Source: Luzula sylvatica (lineage: Eukaryota > Streptophyta > Magnoliopsida > Poales > Juncaceae). From it: a DNA stretch of 64,000 nt. Positions 33,704-47,349 of the stretch are shown piece by piece; within the stretch, counting starts at the first letter, position 1, and the number at the start of each line of letters is the position of its first letter. The notes under the pieces were generated by a model. That model saw only the letters and a list, made by a program, of their open reading frames with translations, was not told where the DNA came from and did not search any database. Location of the stretch: contig OX326960.1 of NCBI GenBank assembly GCA_946800325.1, forward strand, positions 16,454,393-16,518,392, written 5' to 3'. The translations under genes and the position numbers were made by a program.

Positions 33704-35378
33704 ATGATATTTGAAATTCTGACATTGATTTGTTGTCTCTTTCTCGGTGCAAGAGTTTGGCCGAGATTTTCCGCCTGGACTGACAAGGTGAGCATGTTTT
33801 TTTTTTATTTGGATGTGTTTTGAAAATTTAATGTTGATTTGCAGTTTCTTTTTTTCTTTATTTTACTTTGTGCTTTGAATTATTTGCACAAAAACTTGGC
33901 CAAAAGGTAGTCAATTTGTCTGTTTTTTTGAGTTTTTCTCTCTTTCATCTATGTTGTTTCCTGAAAATTGGTCGACTAGGGAGACATTACAGTGAGGGTA
34001 TATAATTTGATATTATATTAGATGCACAAATAGCAGCACAAATAAATTAACAAAGCATAACAATTCTTGAGATATATTTCTAGAGTTTAGGTTCCCTGAT
34101 TTCGTATTATTTTCACCATTTTCATTATTGATCATATTCTGTTTATCTATTTTATGTGCATTTTGTAAGTAAATGTTATAAATGGTTCAATCGTAGATAC
34201 GTAAAAGTGAGACAAATTCGCCAACTCAATTTCAGAAACAAAATTTCTTCACATCTATAATAAATTTCTCTTTATTTATTCAGTTATTCCGCAGAGCTCT
34301 TTCTGCCCCGAGCAATAACTTTGAAACAAAATGGAGTGAACTTAATCCGGATCTTCTTCGTCTGATTTCGAAGAAATTTGGTGGCGTCTCTAACTTTGTT
34401 CGATTCCGTGTGGTGTGCAAGCAATGGAGATCCGCAGTGTCATCTTCAGACCTTCCTCCGCAACTCCCATGGTTTATAAAAAGAACATTTAGTCCCTTGT
34501 CTAATATTAATTTTTATTCGCTTTACACCGACAAAACCCACACTCTCCATCTCCCCGAATTAGAAGGAAAGTTCATATATGGATCAGAAAATTACTTATT
34601 GCTCAAGGACCTTTCCCCACAAAGTAAAGTTGTGTGCCCCTCAATCCTCATCAATCCGTTAAATCGTCACAAATTAGGAGACCCCTATCCAAACGGACTG
34701 CCTATACACATATACGCTGAAGATGACCGTAGGCATAGATCAAAATCAAATCCATGTGAAAATAACATTCGTGCTGCCGTCTTAACTGGACACTTCTTCC
34801 GTCGTGTGCCGAGGAACAAGTACAACTTTTCGTACCTAGAATCGGATGATAGTAGTCGATGGAGTAAGGTCGAAGTGTGTTGTGGCTACGACTACCCAGG
34901 CACCGTCTACAAAGGAAATTTGTTTATATATTGCTTGAAAACATTGGAAACGAAAGTTGTTGATATTCGCACTGGTAATGTAGTATCGGTTATACCCGGA
35001 AAACTAGATGGTCTTTATTACTTCATCAAGGCATATGATGATCTACTTGGTGTGGTAATGGAGAATGGTAACACTAAGATTGGCGCTGAGTGGCGATTCA
35101 AGGTGTATCGGTTGGAGCAGGGCGGTAAGACTCCCGTTTGGGCTGAAATGAGTCAGGGTATTGGGGACCTTATATTATTCGTCGATGATTATGGTGGATT
35201 TTCTTTGAAAGCTAGTGATTTTGACGGATTGGTAGGGAACAAAATTTACTTCCACAAGTGGATTAATGGCAAGATTTATCTTTGTATATATGACTTGGAG
35301 AAGGCGACGACACAACTGGTGAGACGCCCAAGCTTGGACTCATTCAGGGATGGTACATGGTTTGTACCTAGTCTGTGA
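33704..35378 (+). CDS. F-box protein with DUF295 domain (two exons, predicted)
   Basis: The exons are 33704-33787 (28 codons, phase 0) and 34284-35378, with a GT..AG intron, giving 392 residues. Residues 1-17 are hydrophobic (EILTLICCLFLGARV) and could be a signal anchor. The F-box lies at ~43-80 (WSELNPDLLRLISKKF, RFRVVCKQWRSAV). The C-terminal part has DUF295 features, such as NKIYFHKWINGKIYLCIYDL near residue 355 and a terminal GTWFVPSL. Proteins of this plant family are thought to be substrate adaptors of SCF E3 ubiquitin ligases, binding SKP1 through the F-box. The substrate is unknown. The frame is fully open in exon 2. Plant F-box/DUF295 genes are usually one exon, so the short first exon is unusual. 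If the gene starts in exon 2 instead, the first ATG (34424 region) would lose much of the F-box. Confidence 0.8.
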
Positions 35379-35745
35379 TAACTTTTATTAATCAATATGA
35401 CAAAATTACAATTTTGGATTCATCGCAGTAGATATATTTGTCTACAAATTTGCATTAATTCTTGAATTTATTACTGAAGTACTGCTTTTCGCTACCAGAA
35501 TAGACAAACGAGTTTTTTTTGAAATATTTCTGCGCATCTCTCATTCCAAATTGTCCATTCATCTTCGGGCCACATCCTTTTTCTCTCAGTCAGTGATAGT
35601 CGGTCTTCTTTTTTATTTTCTATCTATTCCCAGATCTTTATGATTGATTCTTCTTGCGCGTTTCTCAAGAACCGGCCCACCTTTTATGGTAGGATCGTTA
35701 GGATAATTATACTCTCTAGAACCGGCCCACCTTTTGCATTTATTT
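35379..35745. other. 3' flank of the F-box gene
   Basis: AT-rich presumed 3' UTR and spacer. A CTAGAACCGGCCCACCTTTT block occurs twice (35668 and 35718), a ~50 bp tandem duplication just before the satellite begins. Confidence 0.5.
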
Positions 35746-35749
35746 CGAA

Positions 35750-38661
35750 TTAAAAAAAAATAAAAATTTTCTTGTGTTATTTTTTAATTACGAAATTTTT
35801 TTAAGAAAAACATGAAACCTGAATAAATATTAATTTGTCATATATTAGTCTTCAATTACCAAGTTTTTTGAGAAATACATGAAAATTGGTTATTTTCCAC
35901 ATTTTGGACATCAATTTGGCATTTTTCAAAAAAATATTATCAATTTATTTTTTGAAGGTGTAAGACTTCATTTTTTGTTAAGTTTTTCAAAAAATTATAT
36001 TTACTTGTGTTAATCGTCAATTGTGGTGTTTTGTTAAGGAAAACAGAAAGTTAAGTATTTTCCTACTTTTAGACATCAATTTGAGCATTTTTGGAAAATT
36101 GTTATAATTTTTTTTTAAAGTGTTAGTCTTCAATTGCGAGTTTTTTTCAGGGGAACAAGAAAACAGAGTAACATGCTCATTTTAGACATTAATTAATTTT
36201 GACTGTTTTAGAAAATTGTTATAATATAATTTTTTCCAAGGTGTTAGACTTCACTTTCTGATTTTTTGTTCTAAACTTTAAAAAATAATAATATTTGCTT
36301 GTGTTGGTCTTCAATTATGGAATTTTGTTAAGGAAAACAAGAGTAATAAGTATTTTGCTATCTTTAGACATCAATTTGAGCATTTTGGAAAATTATTATA
36401 AAAGTATTTCTTTTGAAGGTTTTTTTTTTTAATTTAGAAATTTATTTGTGTTAGTCTTCAATTACAGAGCTTTTGCGGAAACATGAAACTGAATAAATAT
36501 TAATTTGTCATATATTAGTCTTTAATTACTGAATTTTTTGAGAAAAACATGAAAAATGAGTATTTTTCTCGTTTTGGACATCAATTTGGCATTTTCTAGA
36601 AAATATTATAAATTTATTTTTTGAAGGTGTTATACTTCACTTGTTGCATTTATTTGCTAAATTTTCAAAAAAAGTTGATATTGGCTTGTGTTTGTCTTCA
36701 ATTGATGTGTTTCGTTAATGAAAACATGAAAATTACGTATTTGCTATTTTTAGACTTCAATTTAAGAATGTTGGAAAATTATTATAAATTTATTTTTTTG
36801 AAGGTGTGAGACTTCACTTTTTGAATTTCTTTGGAAATTTGTAAACATAAATTTGCTTGTATTAGTCTTCAATTGCGGGATTTTTTCGGGAGAACATGAA
36901 AATCGAGTACCTTGCTCATTTTAGACATTAATTTTGGTTGTTTTTATAAAATTATTTTAATATAATTTCTTTCAAGGTGATCGAATTCACTTTTTGAATT
37001 TATTGCTAATTTATTTTTAAAAATTGATATTTGCAAGTGTTAGTCTTCAATTGTGGTATTTTAATAAGGAAAACATGAATATCAAGAATTTTCTATCTTT
37101 AGACATCAATTTGAGCATTTTTGGAAAAGTATTATAAAATTATTTTTTTGGAAGGTGTTAGACTTGAATTTTATCATTTATTTCAAAATTTAAGCAAAAT
37201 AGAAATTTTCTTGTGTTAGTCTTCAATTGAGGGGTTTTTCGGGAAAACATTAAAACTGAGTATCTTGTTGTTTTAGGTAATTGTTATAAATTGTTTTTTT
37301 TAAGTTGTTAGACTTCACTTTTTATATTAATTTCGAATTAAAAAAAAATAGAAATTTATTTGTGTTAGTCTTCAATTACGGAGTTTTGTCAGGAAGACAA
37401 GAAATCGAATAAATATTAATTTGTCATATATTAGTTTTTAATTACCGAGATTTTTGAAGAAAACATGAAAATTGAGTATTCTTCTCGTTTTTGACATCAA
37501 TTTGGAATTTTCCATAAAATATTATAAATTAATTTTTTGAAAGTGTTAGACTTCACTTTTTGCATTTATTTGCTAAATTACAAAAAAAATGATATTTGCT
37601 TGTTTTAGTCTTCAGTTGTGGTATTTCGTTAATAAAAACATGAAAATTACATATTTTTCTATTTTTAGACATGAATTTAAGAATTTTTAGAAAATTAATT
37701 TAATTTTTTTTTTGAAGGTGTGAGACATCATTTTTTGCATTTATTTCAAATTTTTTACAAAACCAAAATGTGGTTGTGTTGGTCTTCAATTGTGGGGTTT
37801 TTTTTCAGGAGAACATGAAAAATGAGTACCATGCTTATTTCAGACATTAATTTTGGCTGTTTTAGAAAATTATTAGAGGATTATTATTTTGAAGGTGTGA
37901 CTTCACTTTTTGATTTTTGTGCTATTTTTTTAATTGATATTTTCTTGTGTTAGTCTTCAATTGTGTTATTATAATTTTTTTTTTGAAAGTGCTAGACTTT
38001 ACTTTTTGCAATTATTTTGAATAAAAAAAATATAAATTTTCTTGTGTTAGTCTTCAATTGGATTTTTTATAGGAGAACATGAAAACTAAGTACCTTGTCT
38101 GTTTTGGATATTAACTTTGGCTGGTTCAAGAAATTGATATAAAATTAATTTTTGCAAGGTGTGTTAGATTTTACTTTTTTCATTTGTTTTCGGTATAGCA
38201 GCTCACCTTCCCGCAAAAATTAAAATTTTTCTTGTGTTAGTCCTCAATTGAGGGGTTTTTTTGGAAAACATGAAAATAAAGTATCTTGCTCGTTTTAGAT
38301 AACCATTTTGGTTGTTTTAGGAAATTGTTATATATTTTTTTGAATTTGTAAGACTTCACTTTTTATATTTATTTCAAATAAAAAAAAAATAGAAATTTAT
38401 TTGAGTTAGTTTTCAATTACTGAGCTTTTTGAGGAAAACATGAAAATTGAGTATTTTCTCCTTTTCGACATCAATTTGGAATTGCTCTAAAAAATGTTAT
38501 AAATTTATTTTTTGAAGGTGTGACTTCACTTTTTGCATTTATTTGCTAAATTTTAATTTTTTTGATATTTGCTTGTGGTTGTCTTCACTTGTTAATGAAA
38601 ACATGAACACATGAAAATCACGTATCTTGCTCGTTTTTGAAAGAAGTATCTTGCTCGTTTT
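35750..38661 (+). repeat. ~170-180 bp satellite array, block 2 (CTTCAATT subtype)
   Basis: The marker GTGTTAGTCTTCAATT recurs at about 36121, 36302, 36449, 36514, 36688, 36860, 37038, 37214, 37362, 37428, 37602, 37778, 37948, 38045, 38236 and 38404. Most steps are 147-181 bp. Short 65-66 bp steps (36449 to 36514, 37362 to 37428) recur 913 bp apart. Monomers are about 75-80% A+T. The array is the target of solo LTR E at GTTTT and continues on the far side at 61393. Confidence 0.85.
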
Positions 38662-39319
38662 TGAAAGAAATGCAGTTTCAGGTCAACCGTAAAAGTATAC
38701 ACAAGGACACACGAACGTACGCGTTCAAGAAGACGGATGGATGCACACTAGGATTGTGCAGAATTGGGCGAAATAACACTGTGCGTCATGACGCACAATA
38801 TGGTGCATCATGACGCACCTAGTGTGTTCAGTATGCAATGGTTGTGGACTTAGCCGAATTCACGAAAAATACGGTCGTGCGTCATGACAGACCATATGGT
38901 GCGTCATGACGCTAGGATACGTATTTTGTCCATAAACTGTTTAACATCGTCAGTCATGACGCACTGCGTTAAAATGTTGTTGTCTAGCAGTTTTTGTTAC
39001 ACATGGTTTGGTGTGTCTAAGAGAGTGTAGATTAAATCCAGTTCATTCTATTCTAAGAGAGACACTTTTTTATAGAGTGAAAGAGTGCGAATAAAGAGAG
39101 AAACGAGAAAAGGGATTTTTCTCAGTTTAGAGAATCAATTCAATCAAGCAAGTTTACCGGTATATCATCTAGGTAGGTATACCTGTAACCGAGGTGCTAC
39201 GACTCACGGTGGATATGCGTAGAAGAGCGACACTTGTGGCTCTTCGTTGTGATCGAACCGAAGGAGCGAAAACTGTCAACGAAGCGGTGAGAGACGTATG
39301 GGCGTTGGATGCGCGGTTT
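38662..39319 (+). repeat. Solo LTR E, left part (right part at 61200-61392)
   Basis: It starts TGAAAGAAATGCAG. It follows the LTR of copia B in reverse complement, including GTGCGTCATGACGCAC palindromes (perfect at 38781-38796, variants to 38960). It is split by copia C and completed at 61200-61392, ending CCCTTCA. The target duplication is GTTTT at 38657-38661 and 61393-61397. The interrupted satellite sequence TTGCTCGTTTTAGATAAC reads through when the insert is removed. No E gag or pol is present between the halves, so it is a solo LTR. Confidence 0.88.
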
Positions 39320-40108
39320 TGTAGGGAAATATCCCGACCCGCGCAGTGGATATATCCCGACCCCGGTTCCCAAAACCCGAGATCACGCCTCAACTTCAAG
39401 AGTAAGATGCAAAAGAAGGATAGATCTTTACCAGCGTGAAATTGATCACGCTCGAAGGGTTGTTGCTTATCCTCCTTTCTCTTCTCCGGTGTCACGTTGG
39501 TTACAAGTCCGTGCGTCCCATACCACACGTCTCCCACCGTTTGGACTCCATGAACGCCTCCGGTTTGATCACAACTAAGAGCCACATGTGTCGCTCCTGT
39601 ACTCGTATCCACCGTGAGTCGTAGCACCTCGGTTACGGGTATACCTGCCTAGACGATATACTGGTAAACTTGCTTGGTCGAATTGATTCTCTAAACCGAG
39701 AAAAACCGTTTTTCTCGTTTTTCTCTTTTCGCACCCTTTCACTCTCAGAAAGATGACTCACTATTTCTGGATTAATTCTCTGGATAGAATGAATTGGACT
39801 GAATTGTCTGAATTAAGGAGAGAGAAAACATCCTATTTATATCACATAGGATTAGGATAGGCCAAAATGTATGTATATCCAATATACACCCTTTCACAGA
39901 GAAAACTGCACACACCCTTTCAGTATTCTTTTGAAACGAAAATATTAAATCGTACCAACCGACTTCAAATATTCATGAAAGTTGTAGATAATCTTATTAT
40001 AGTTTCAACCCAATTTGTCCTGGCCCAAATGGAGTTCGGATGCGAAAGTTACGACGGTTTTACGAACTGTATATCAATCTGTCGCACCCTTTCGGTTTTA
40101 CGAACCGG
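39320..40108 (-). repeat. 3' LTR of copia C, truncated
   Basis: It starts TGTAGGGAAATATCCCG on the plus strand and parallels the 5' LTR at 60227 for about 780 bp. The 3'-LTR copy lacks the last ~190 bp, including TTCTTTCA; alignment fails after CACCCTTTCGGTTTTAC. It also differs from the 5' LTR by many substitutions and indels, so C is an older insertion than II. Confidence 0.8.
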
Positions 40109-41620
40109 CACCACCCTCTATCGGTATCCACACACGACTCGTCTAGACTGGATGTGAAGACCTCCGATGCTATTCGGATCCTTCCTCCCTTCAGAAAATC
40201 TACTTGGCTTCTCCTTTCTTTCACAAAGAAATTCTGCCTCAAAGATTTTTCCAATATCCATCCTCTTTTAAATCACAGATATGAAGAGGTGTGGTGTGTA
40301 TTTATAATCTAGTGGAGAAACTCTTAGAATTCCCACCCACCAAAAATATCTTCATTAAATGAATGATATCCTGAGTATTAATACCATGCATTCATACATG
40401 CATGTAGCATTCAATTAATGCTTTACACCTTCTGTTCGAACAGAATAATGTCCTCGTTCGAACAGAATAACATCCTTGTTCGAACAGAATAATATCCTTG
40501 TTCCAACTGAATAATATCTATGTATTTGATTTTCTGTGTCCAGTCCAAACTTGTCTTTGTGTGTGACCCTATAGGTTTATTTAATGTTGGCAGCATATTA
40601 AATCTCTATTTAAATATGCAAATCATAATTGGCCTCTAGCAAGTCATTATGACTACCCAAATTAAATAAATGATTTGTGATCATAACCTATTTATCAAAT
40701 AGACAAATTACTAGCTCTCTTGCTCATACGATATATGTTGATCAAAGACATGGTCAAATGTCATCCTTTCTAAATCAACTTAACTCTTTCTTGATATAGA
40801 ATTAGATTTAATATTCAATTAATATTAACAACACATGTTAATCTTATTGAGCGTGGCCACGCATTTCCTTCAATCCTAATTCATCAGGGGGGCCTGAGAG
40901 ATATCTCTTTCAATCATGAAAGGAACAACTTCCATCTTGGTTATTCACATCCTCCAACATGCTTCATGTAATACCCAATGATGATCTTGATTACCCGGTT
41001 AAAGATAACAAATAAACATATCTAAGTATCACAATTCACAGGTGAGAAATCTAATGATAACCTCAGGTCAAAGAACTAAAATTCTATTTGTTTATGAGAA
41101 TATATATAATGACAATAACCATGTATATTCTCATAAGTTGGTCAGTCCAATATGTAGTCTCTAATACATATCTATATTCCATATTTGACATCACTACATC
41201 TCTATGTATTCCATGTCCATGATCAGTAAAACATAATCATCTCATATGCGAATATACTGGTGTACATATATATTCTATTTTCTTAGACATGTATATCTCT
41301 ATATACATCATATATATGACCAGGGACATTTAGAATCGTATTACGTTCATTGCTACAGTTTTACTATCATAATCACATATTATGATGATGTATAAACTAG
41401 TGATACAATTCAAGGCTTATTCACATATTCCTAAATATGTTAAATAACCAGTACACGTATTAAATGAAACTTTAATCAAATATTAAAATATTAGATCAAC
41501 AAACATAAATAATAATGATCATTCGTTTACATACAAACTGAACAGTTCAGCCTAGGGTATTATTCTGTTCTGCCCAGGGCATTATTTCGTTCAGCCTAGG
41601 GCATTATTTCCTTCAGTATA
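40109..41620 (-). mobile_element. Segment of another copia (LTR and 3' tail) joined into copia C
   Basis: The sequence replaces the expected RNase H and 3' non-coding region of C. It resembles the tail of copia II (compare GAGAGATATCTC near 40885 with 51699, and CAGTAAAAC(A/C)T(A/G)ATCATCTCAT near 41224 with 52021) without being the same. A TATTTATAA box near 40300 and TTCGAACAGAATAA repeats at 40430-40510 suggest part of an LTR. The breakpoints are approximate. Confidence 0.5.
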
Positions 41621-43987
41621 TATATGTATAACCATTATACATTCACAAGAGTAGCCTCGTGTAATCACATTACATTCAAACTCGTGTGATTCCCATGGAT
41701 TTTATTGATGGTGAATTAGACGCATTATGTATACGATGTATAGCAGCCACATACATATCATGACAGATATAATAGATCCTCACATCAAATGTAAAGCATC
41801 ATATTATTACTTTTCGCCCTGCTTGATGTCTCACATCGAGCCGTAGAAAATTTCTGCCATTCGACATTCTGATTTAACTCCTCCAAGGAGTTATATGTTG
41901 AAAAACTTTTTCAACATTATGTCGATATACGTGCTATAATCTAGAACGAGGAATTTCTTAGATCTATCCTATAGATCTTCACGCTTAATTCATAAGCGGT
42001 CTCGTTTAAACCTTTGTCGTTACAAGAAATATAACGCGGCTCCCACTAACCTTCATGTGTACACAAAGTTTTCATTCGTTCCGACAATGTTATAACAATT
42101 TATAACTTCGTCAAAACGAATGTTCCAATCCTGAGAAGCTTTCTCTAATCCATCATATGGATCGTTAAAGCGTACATATCCTATCCCCGATTCTTATGAA
42201 TCGACAAAACCGTAAGGTTGTGTCAAAACACATCCTTTCATAAAATTTCTGTCAAGAAATTTGGTTTTGACATCCATTTTGCCACATCACATAATCATAA
42301 TACGCGACCATGGCAAGCAGAATTTTGAGAATGTGAAAGCATGACAACATGCGAAAACGTTTCTTCATAGTCTGACTATGAAATACTTGAAATTTTTCGC
42401 TACTAGCCTCACTTTGTTATATGCATATTCCTTTCCGTGTCGGTTCTCGTCTTGAAAACCCATTCACATTTCACGGGTCTAACCCGGAAAGTAATGAAAT
42501 CAAGTTCTAAACTTGATAATTTACACGGATCGAATCTTAGATTTCATGACATCATGTCATGTGGAATCGTTATTTTCATAGCATCTTTGTAGGATATCGA
42601 ATCATCATATGATTTCGATCTACCATCATTAGCCACGATAAATCCGTATTTATGATATAGCCTACTTGATCTAGGAAAAATTCCTTTGTGTGTTCGACTT
42701 GCGTTCATCAACTCTTGATGAAGTCATATCAACTTTTATCGGTACAATGTTCATTTTTCAGATCTCGAATTTTTTCGAGATTTATTCTACTCCCACAAGC
42801 CCGCATAGAGATAAATGACATCAAGTTCCAAACTTGTGCGCATTATGTCATCCTCCAAGAAGGGATCTCTTCGAGCCACGCAAATCTCATTTTCGTCGGG
42901 ACGTTAGAACTAATGCCCTTTAGTTTCCTTAAGGATATATCATAAACGAACAATTTTCAGATTTGGGATTGAGTTTAATCGAAACAAATTTCGAAATATA
43001 CTCACATCCTAAATATGTACAAATGACAACTCCAAAACCATTCCGATCCATATCTCATATGGCGTCTTTTGTACCGACTAGATGGTTTATGGTTCATATC
43101 ATATATGAAACCATTCATTAGTGCCGCTGTCTCAAGGGCGTATCCCCAAAATATTTTTGGGAGATCCGTTTGACGTATCATTTATCGAACCATGTCTGAC
43201 ATGCGTTCATTTCCTCTTTTCGAGTACATCTCAATGTTCCGAAATGAAAATAATCGTGAAACGATTCCACAATCACAAATGATCATCAATACTTATAACT
43301 CAAATATCGCCTCTTCAATCCTATCGAAGTGCGTAACTCAAATACTCGCCTCCTCGATCCCATCGAAGAGCTTTGATTTTCTTGCCAAGTCGATTTTGTA
43401 TTTTGTTTTTGAAACTCTTTGAACCTTTCAAAAGTATCCGCTTCGGTACGCATTAAACAGATATTACCGTATCTATTTTAACCGTCCGTAGACGTAACAA
43501 AATACTGATAGCCTTCTCTTGCCTCGGAACTTATCAGAACTTTTACATCTTAATGTAATTTCCAATAATTCGTTGGATCTTTCTCCAACCTTTGGAGAAT
43601 GATGCCCTTTGTCATCTTGCCTAATAAGTATCTCATTAATCAATCGAATCTAATTCGAATGATTCTAGCAATCCATCATATGGAATCTAGATATGCGTAT
43701 CTCATTCATATGGCCAAGACGGCAATGCCAAAAGAAGCAATCAACTTCTAGGTTTAATCCTCCTCGGATTTCACCGTTCTTTGAGTTAGTTGGGACAACT
43801 CCTTGTCCGAACTTTCTGTTTGGAAAACATTTTCCCAAAATACCTTTTGACATTTATTTCTTTCGATCCCGACCTTGAATTACAAGGACATCCACGCATC
43901 TCAATGCATTGGATTCCTCGGATGCTCCGAGCATCTCCAATTCAAATTTAAATCGCATCTCATGCAATTTCGGGATCGACTCATCTA
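41621..43987 (-). pseudogene. pol remnant of copia C
   Basis: Fragments of pre-integrase (near 43735-43680), integrase and reverse transcriptase are recognisable by comparison with copia A and with the intact I and II. There are stops and indels in every frame. A tandem duplication (43292-43372) of a segment that is single in I and II is shared with A (630-710). Confidence 0.75.
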
Positions 43988-43992
43988 TCGAA

Positions 43993-44647
43993 TGTAGGAT
44001 TATACACACGAATTTAGAGGTTTGCAGCGGAATTATTTCGTATGTATAACCTAATTCTACCCTGGATCATACTCGAAAACCACGAAAAAGGAAGAGTTAT
44101 TCAGAATTTTACCTCGTACAAGTTAGTACGTGAAGCCTACTTATCCAGATTTCGTGAACCTTCTCCAATGATTGCTCTTGCACTCCCTCTACTCGTGTCC
44201 ACCTTGATTTCGTCTGATCGAAACCGCCAACACCGTTCTAGTCGATGTCACGATTATTCCTCTCAAGAACTTGCTCAGAAACTCTGCTCAAAAACTCTCC
44301 AGATCTCAGTTTCGGTTTTGTGTGAAAGAGAGAAAATTCGGCAGCCGAATTAGGTCAGAAAATTGGAGAGAGAAGAGAGAGAAAAATGAAATTCTGAATA
44401 TATATATATAGGCAATTTTAGGTTAAATCCGAAATTAGGTTAAGAAACCCTAATTTCAGAATTAAAGCCCAAAACTAAATAAAATCAGAATAAGCCCAAA
44501 ATTCTAATTAAAATCTAATTATTAGAAATTAGATTAAAATCCTAAATTCTGAGCGGGCCCAGATTATGAACTGGCCCAATTCTGATTGTATATTTGCCTA
44601 ATTATATAAATTCTTCCAAGTTAATTCTTAAGCCATATTTTCTTTCA
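43993..44647 (-). repeat. 3' LTR of copia II (655 bp), polypurine tract at 44648-44660
   Basis: Plus-strand ends are TGTAGGATTATACACACG and CATATTTTCTTTCA. A TATA-like TATATATATATA run lies at 44399-44410. Purine-rich CCAAGAGGGAGTT on the minus strand adjoins the LTR. It is four bases longer than the 5' LTR because of GA and TA dinucleotide additions. Confidence 0.95.
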
Positions 44648-44660
44648 AACTCCCTCTTGG

Positions 44661-45107
44661 ATTAAGACTTAATCAACTTGGCCATATGTCCAACATATGT
44701 CGTGAGATCTAATCACACGTGATTTCATTTTGGTTTGTCCAACAAACGTATTGGTGAGCATTATCTTGAGAATCCGATATGTTACGAAATCTTGGTGTGA
44801 CCGTTGTAGGTTCGTCTAAGACTGGTAGTGGATATGGCAGCAATCCACAAGGTATTGCGAGCACTAGACTGCCGTTAATACCTACCCAGAATTAGAACGA
44901 AAAAAGGTGGAGAACACCTTTATGAAGATGCAGTACATCTTCATACCTGGCTCAGATAAGTGTTACTAGTCCTCTTGTTCGCGATATCTTCCGATCAATT
45001 GAGTCACGGTGAAGTCTAAAACTTCAAGTCATCCTCTTTTCTTTTGATCAGATATACTCTTTTCTCGATAAGAATTAGATTGATAATAACAATGCGAACT
45101 CTATTGA
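44661..45107 (-). other. 3' non-coding region of copia II (first part)
   Basis: Untranslated tail between the polypurine tract and the CACTA-1 insertion. It continues at 51643-52486. No frame was seen. Confidence 0.7.
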
Positions 45108-45719
45108 CACTACTACAAAAAGTATCATTAGCTACGAAAATCTTAGCGACAAAGTAAATTTGGTCACTGTATGACATAATTAGCGACTGATATTTGTTTG
45201 TCCCAAAACAAAAACATTTGTTGGGACAAATTTTTTTTTTTGCTACTAAATTAGTCACAAAACACAATTGAGTCCGTAAGTCAATATATTTTGGGACAAT
45301 CTAATTGTCGCAAAATAATTGACATATAATATGCCCAATATTTGGGACCAAATTTGGTTGTTAATTACTGACAAATATGTTTAATGCATAACATGTTATA
45401 AGTTAAATATATATTTTTATAATATTACAACTAATTTAGACATATTATAGTCTTAATATGACAAATATTAGTACTTGGTGTTGAAATTTTTTCCTTTTTA
45501 TTTTCAATTTTCAGTTTTCAAGTTAACTAATATAACATGTTATAAGTTAAATACATTTTTTTATAATATTATAATTAATTTAGACATATTATAATTTTAA
45601 TTTGACAAATATTAGTTTCTATTGTTGAAATAAATTTTTTTTTATTTATAGTTTTTAAATTAACTAATATGTGATGAAAATTAGGAGGGAAATTTTGTCT
45701 CTATTTTTTCATTTTAGAC

Positions 45720-46030
45720 TTGGCAAGATATTGGAGGGAACTTTCCCTCCATATTTTTTATGTACTAAAGTTAATAAGGAAAAGAAATAAACATAAACTA
45801 ATCCTACCTCTCATTAAATTAATCCTCTCAGGTCTCAGCCCCCTCTCTCTCTCCTTGTACTTCTCTTTCTTCTTCCTTCTTCTTGTACGACGACGAGGCA
45901 GAAAAGCACACAAAAGAAGCTCCTCTCGGCGCGGCACATGTTCCTCCCTTCTTCATCGCCTGCACAAAAGCTCCGCGCTCCGCGGCTCCGCGGCTCCACT
46001 TCCTCCCTTCTTCGTCACCTCCAGGTCGGT
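45720..46030 (+). other. Captured promoter/first-exon-like block in CACTA-1
   Basis: A CT-rich run (45840-45890) is followed by the only GC-rich sequence in the element (CGGCGCGGCAC, CTCCGCGGCTCCGCGG) and by CACCTCCAG/GTCGGTT, a good splice donor at about 46024. The open frame over it is of low complexity. I interpret it as a 5' UTR or transit-peptide-like first exon, possibly of the same source gene as the katanin piece. Confidence 0.4.
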
Positions 46031-46332
46031 TCTTGTTTCTTGTTCTCTGTCAAATGATCCCATCGAGACCCAAATCGTCAGATCTGAATTTCTGATACAA
46101 GTTTGAGATAGTTTATTTTTCTTTGGTTTTTTAGTTTTGGTCATGATTATTCAAGATTATTGTTTCTGTTTAGGTGATGTGGGGTTAATTTCTGTTTAGG
46201 TGGAGAGAAAATTGAAGGTTGAGGGTTTTGCAAATATTTGATACTAAGAGTTGTTTGTAGTCATGTACTAATAGATTTTATTTTTTGAAGTAATTTGAAA
46301 AGCGGTTGAGATGGAGGCAAAATATTTTTTAG

Positions 46333-46933
<601 letters not shown>

Positions 46934-47349
46934 TTAACCCTAGCCACAAACAAGAATATTTAATTGAGTAGTATATAAATCCTTAATTGTTATTATTTAT
47001 TATTTATAGAAATTGTTTCACTAATATTCACATTGTCTTTCTATTTTTGTGATTTAAGTATTGATATTGTTTTTTTTAATCTTTTAAAAAGCTAATAAGC
47101 TCAAGACAATATATATGTATTTTCACCTTTATATATATTGTACCAATCATACAAGTGGAAATGGGTCACGTGGTAATTGTTGTTGAGTTTTACATTTAGA
47201 TAATAAAATTATGCACAGTATATGAAAATATACTAAAAAATTATTATTATTAACGCAAGAGCAACACAACACAACACAATACAATATTCGAGAAAATTTT
47301 CCCGCTCATATAATTAGTAGAAAAAAGAAAAAAGAAAATGTGAAATATA

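Noticed and set aside
45720..46106. 128-codon frame as a protein-coding gene
   Set aside because: It is low-complexity and CT-rich, and interrupted by a good splice donor; better read as 5' UTR or first exon remnant.
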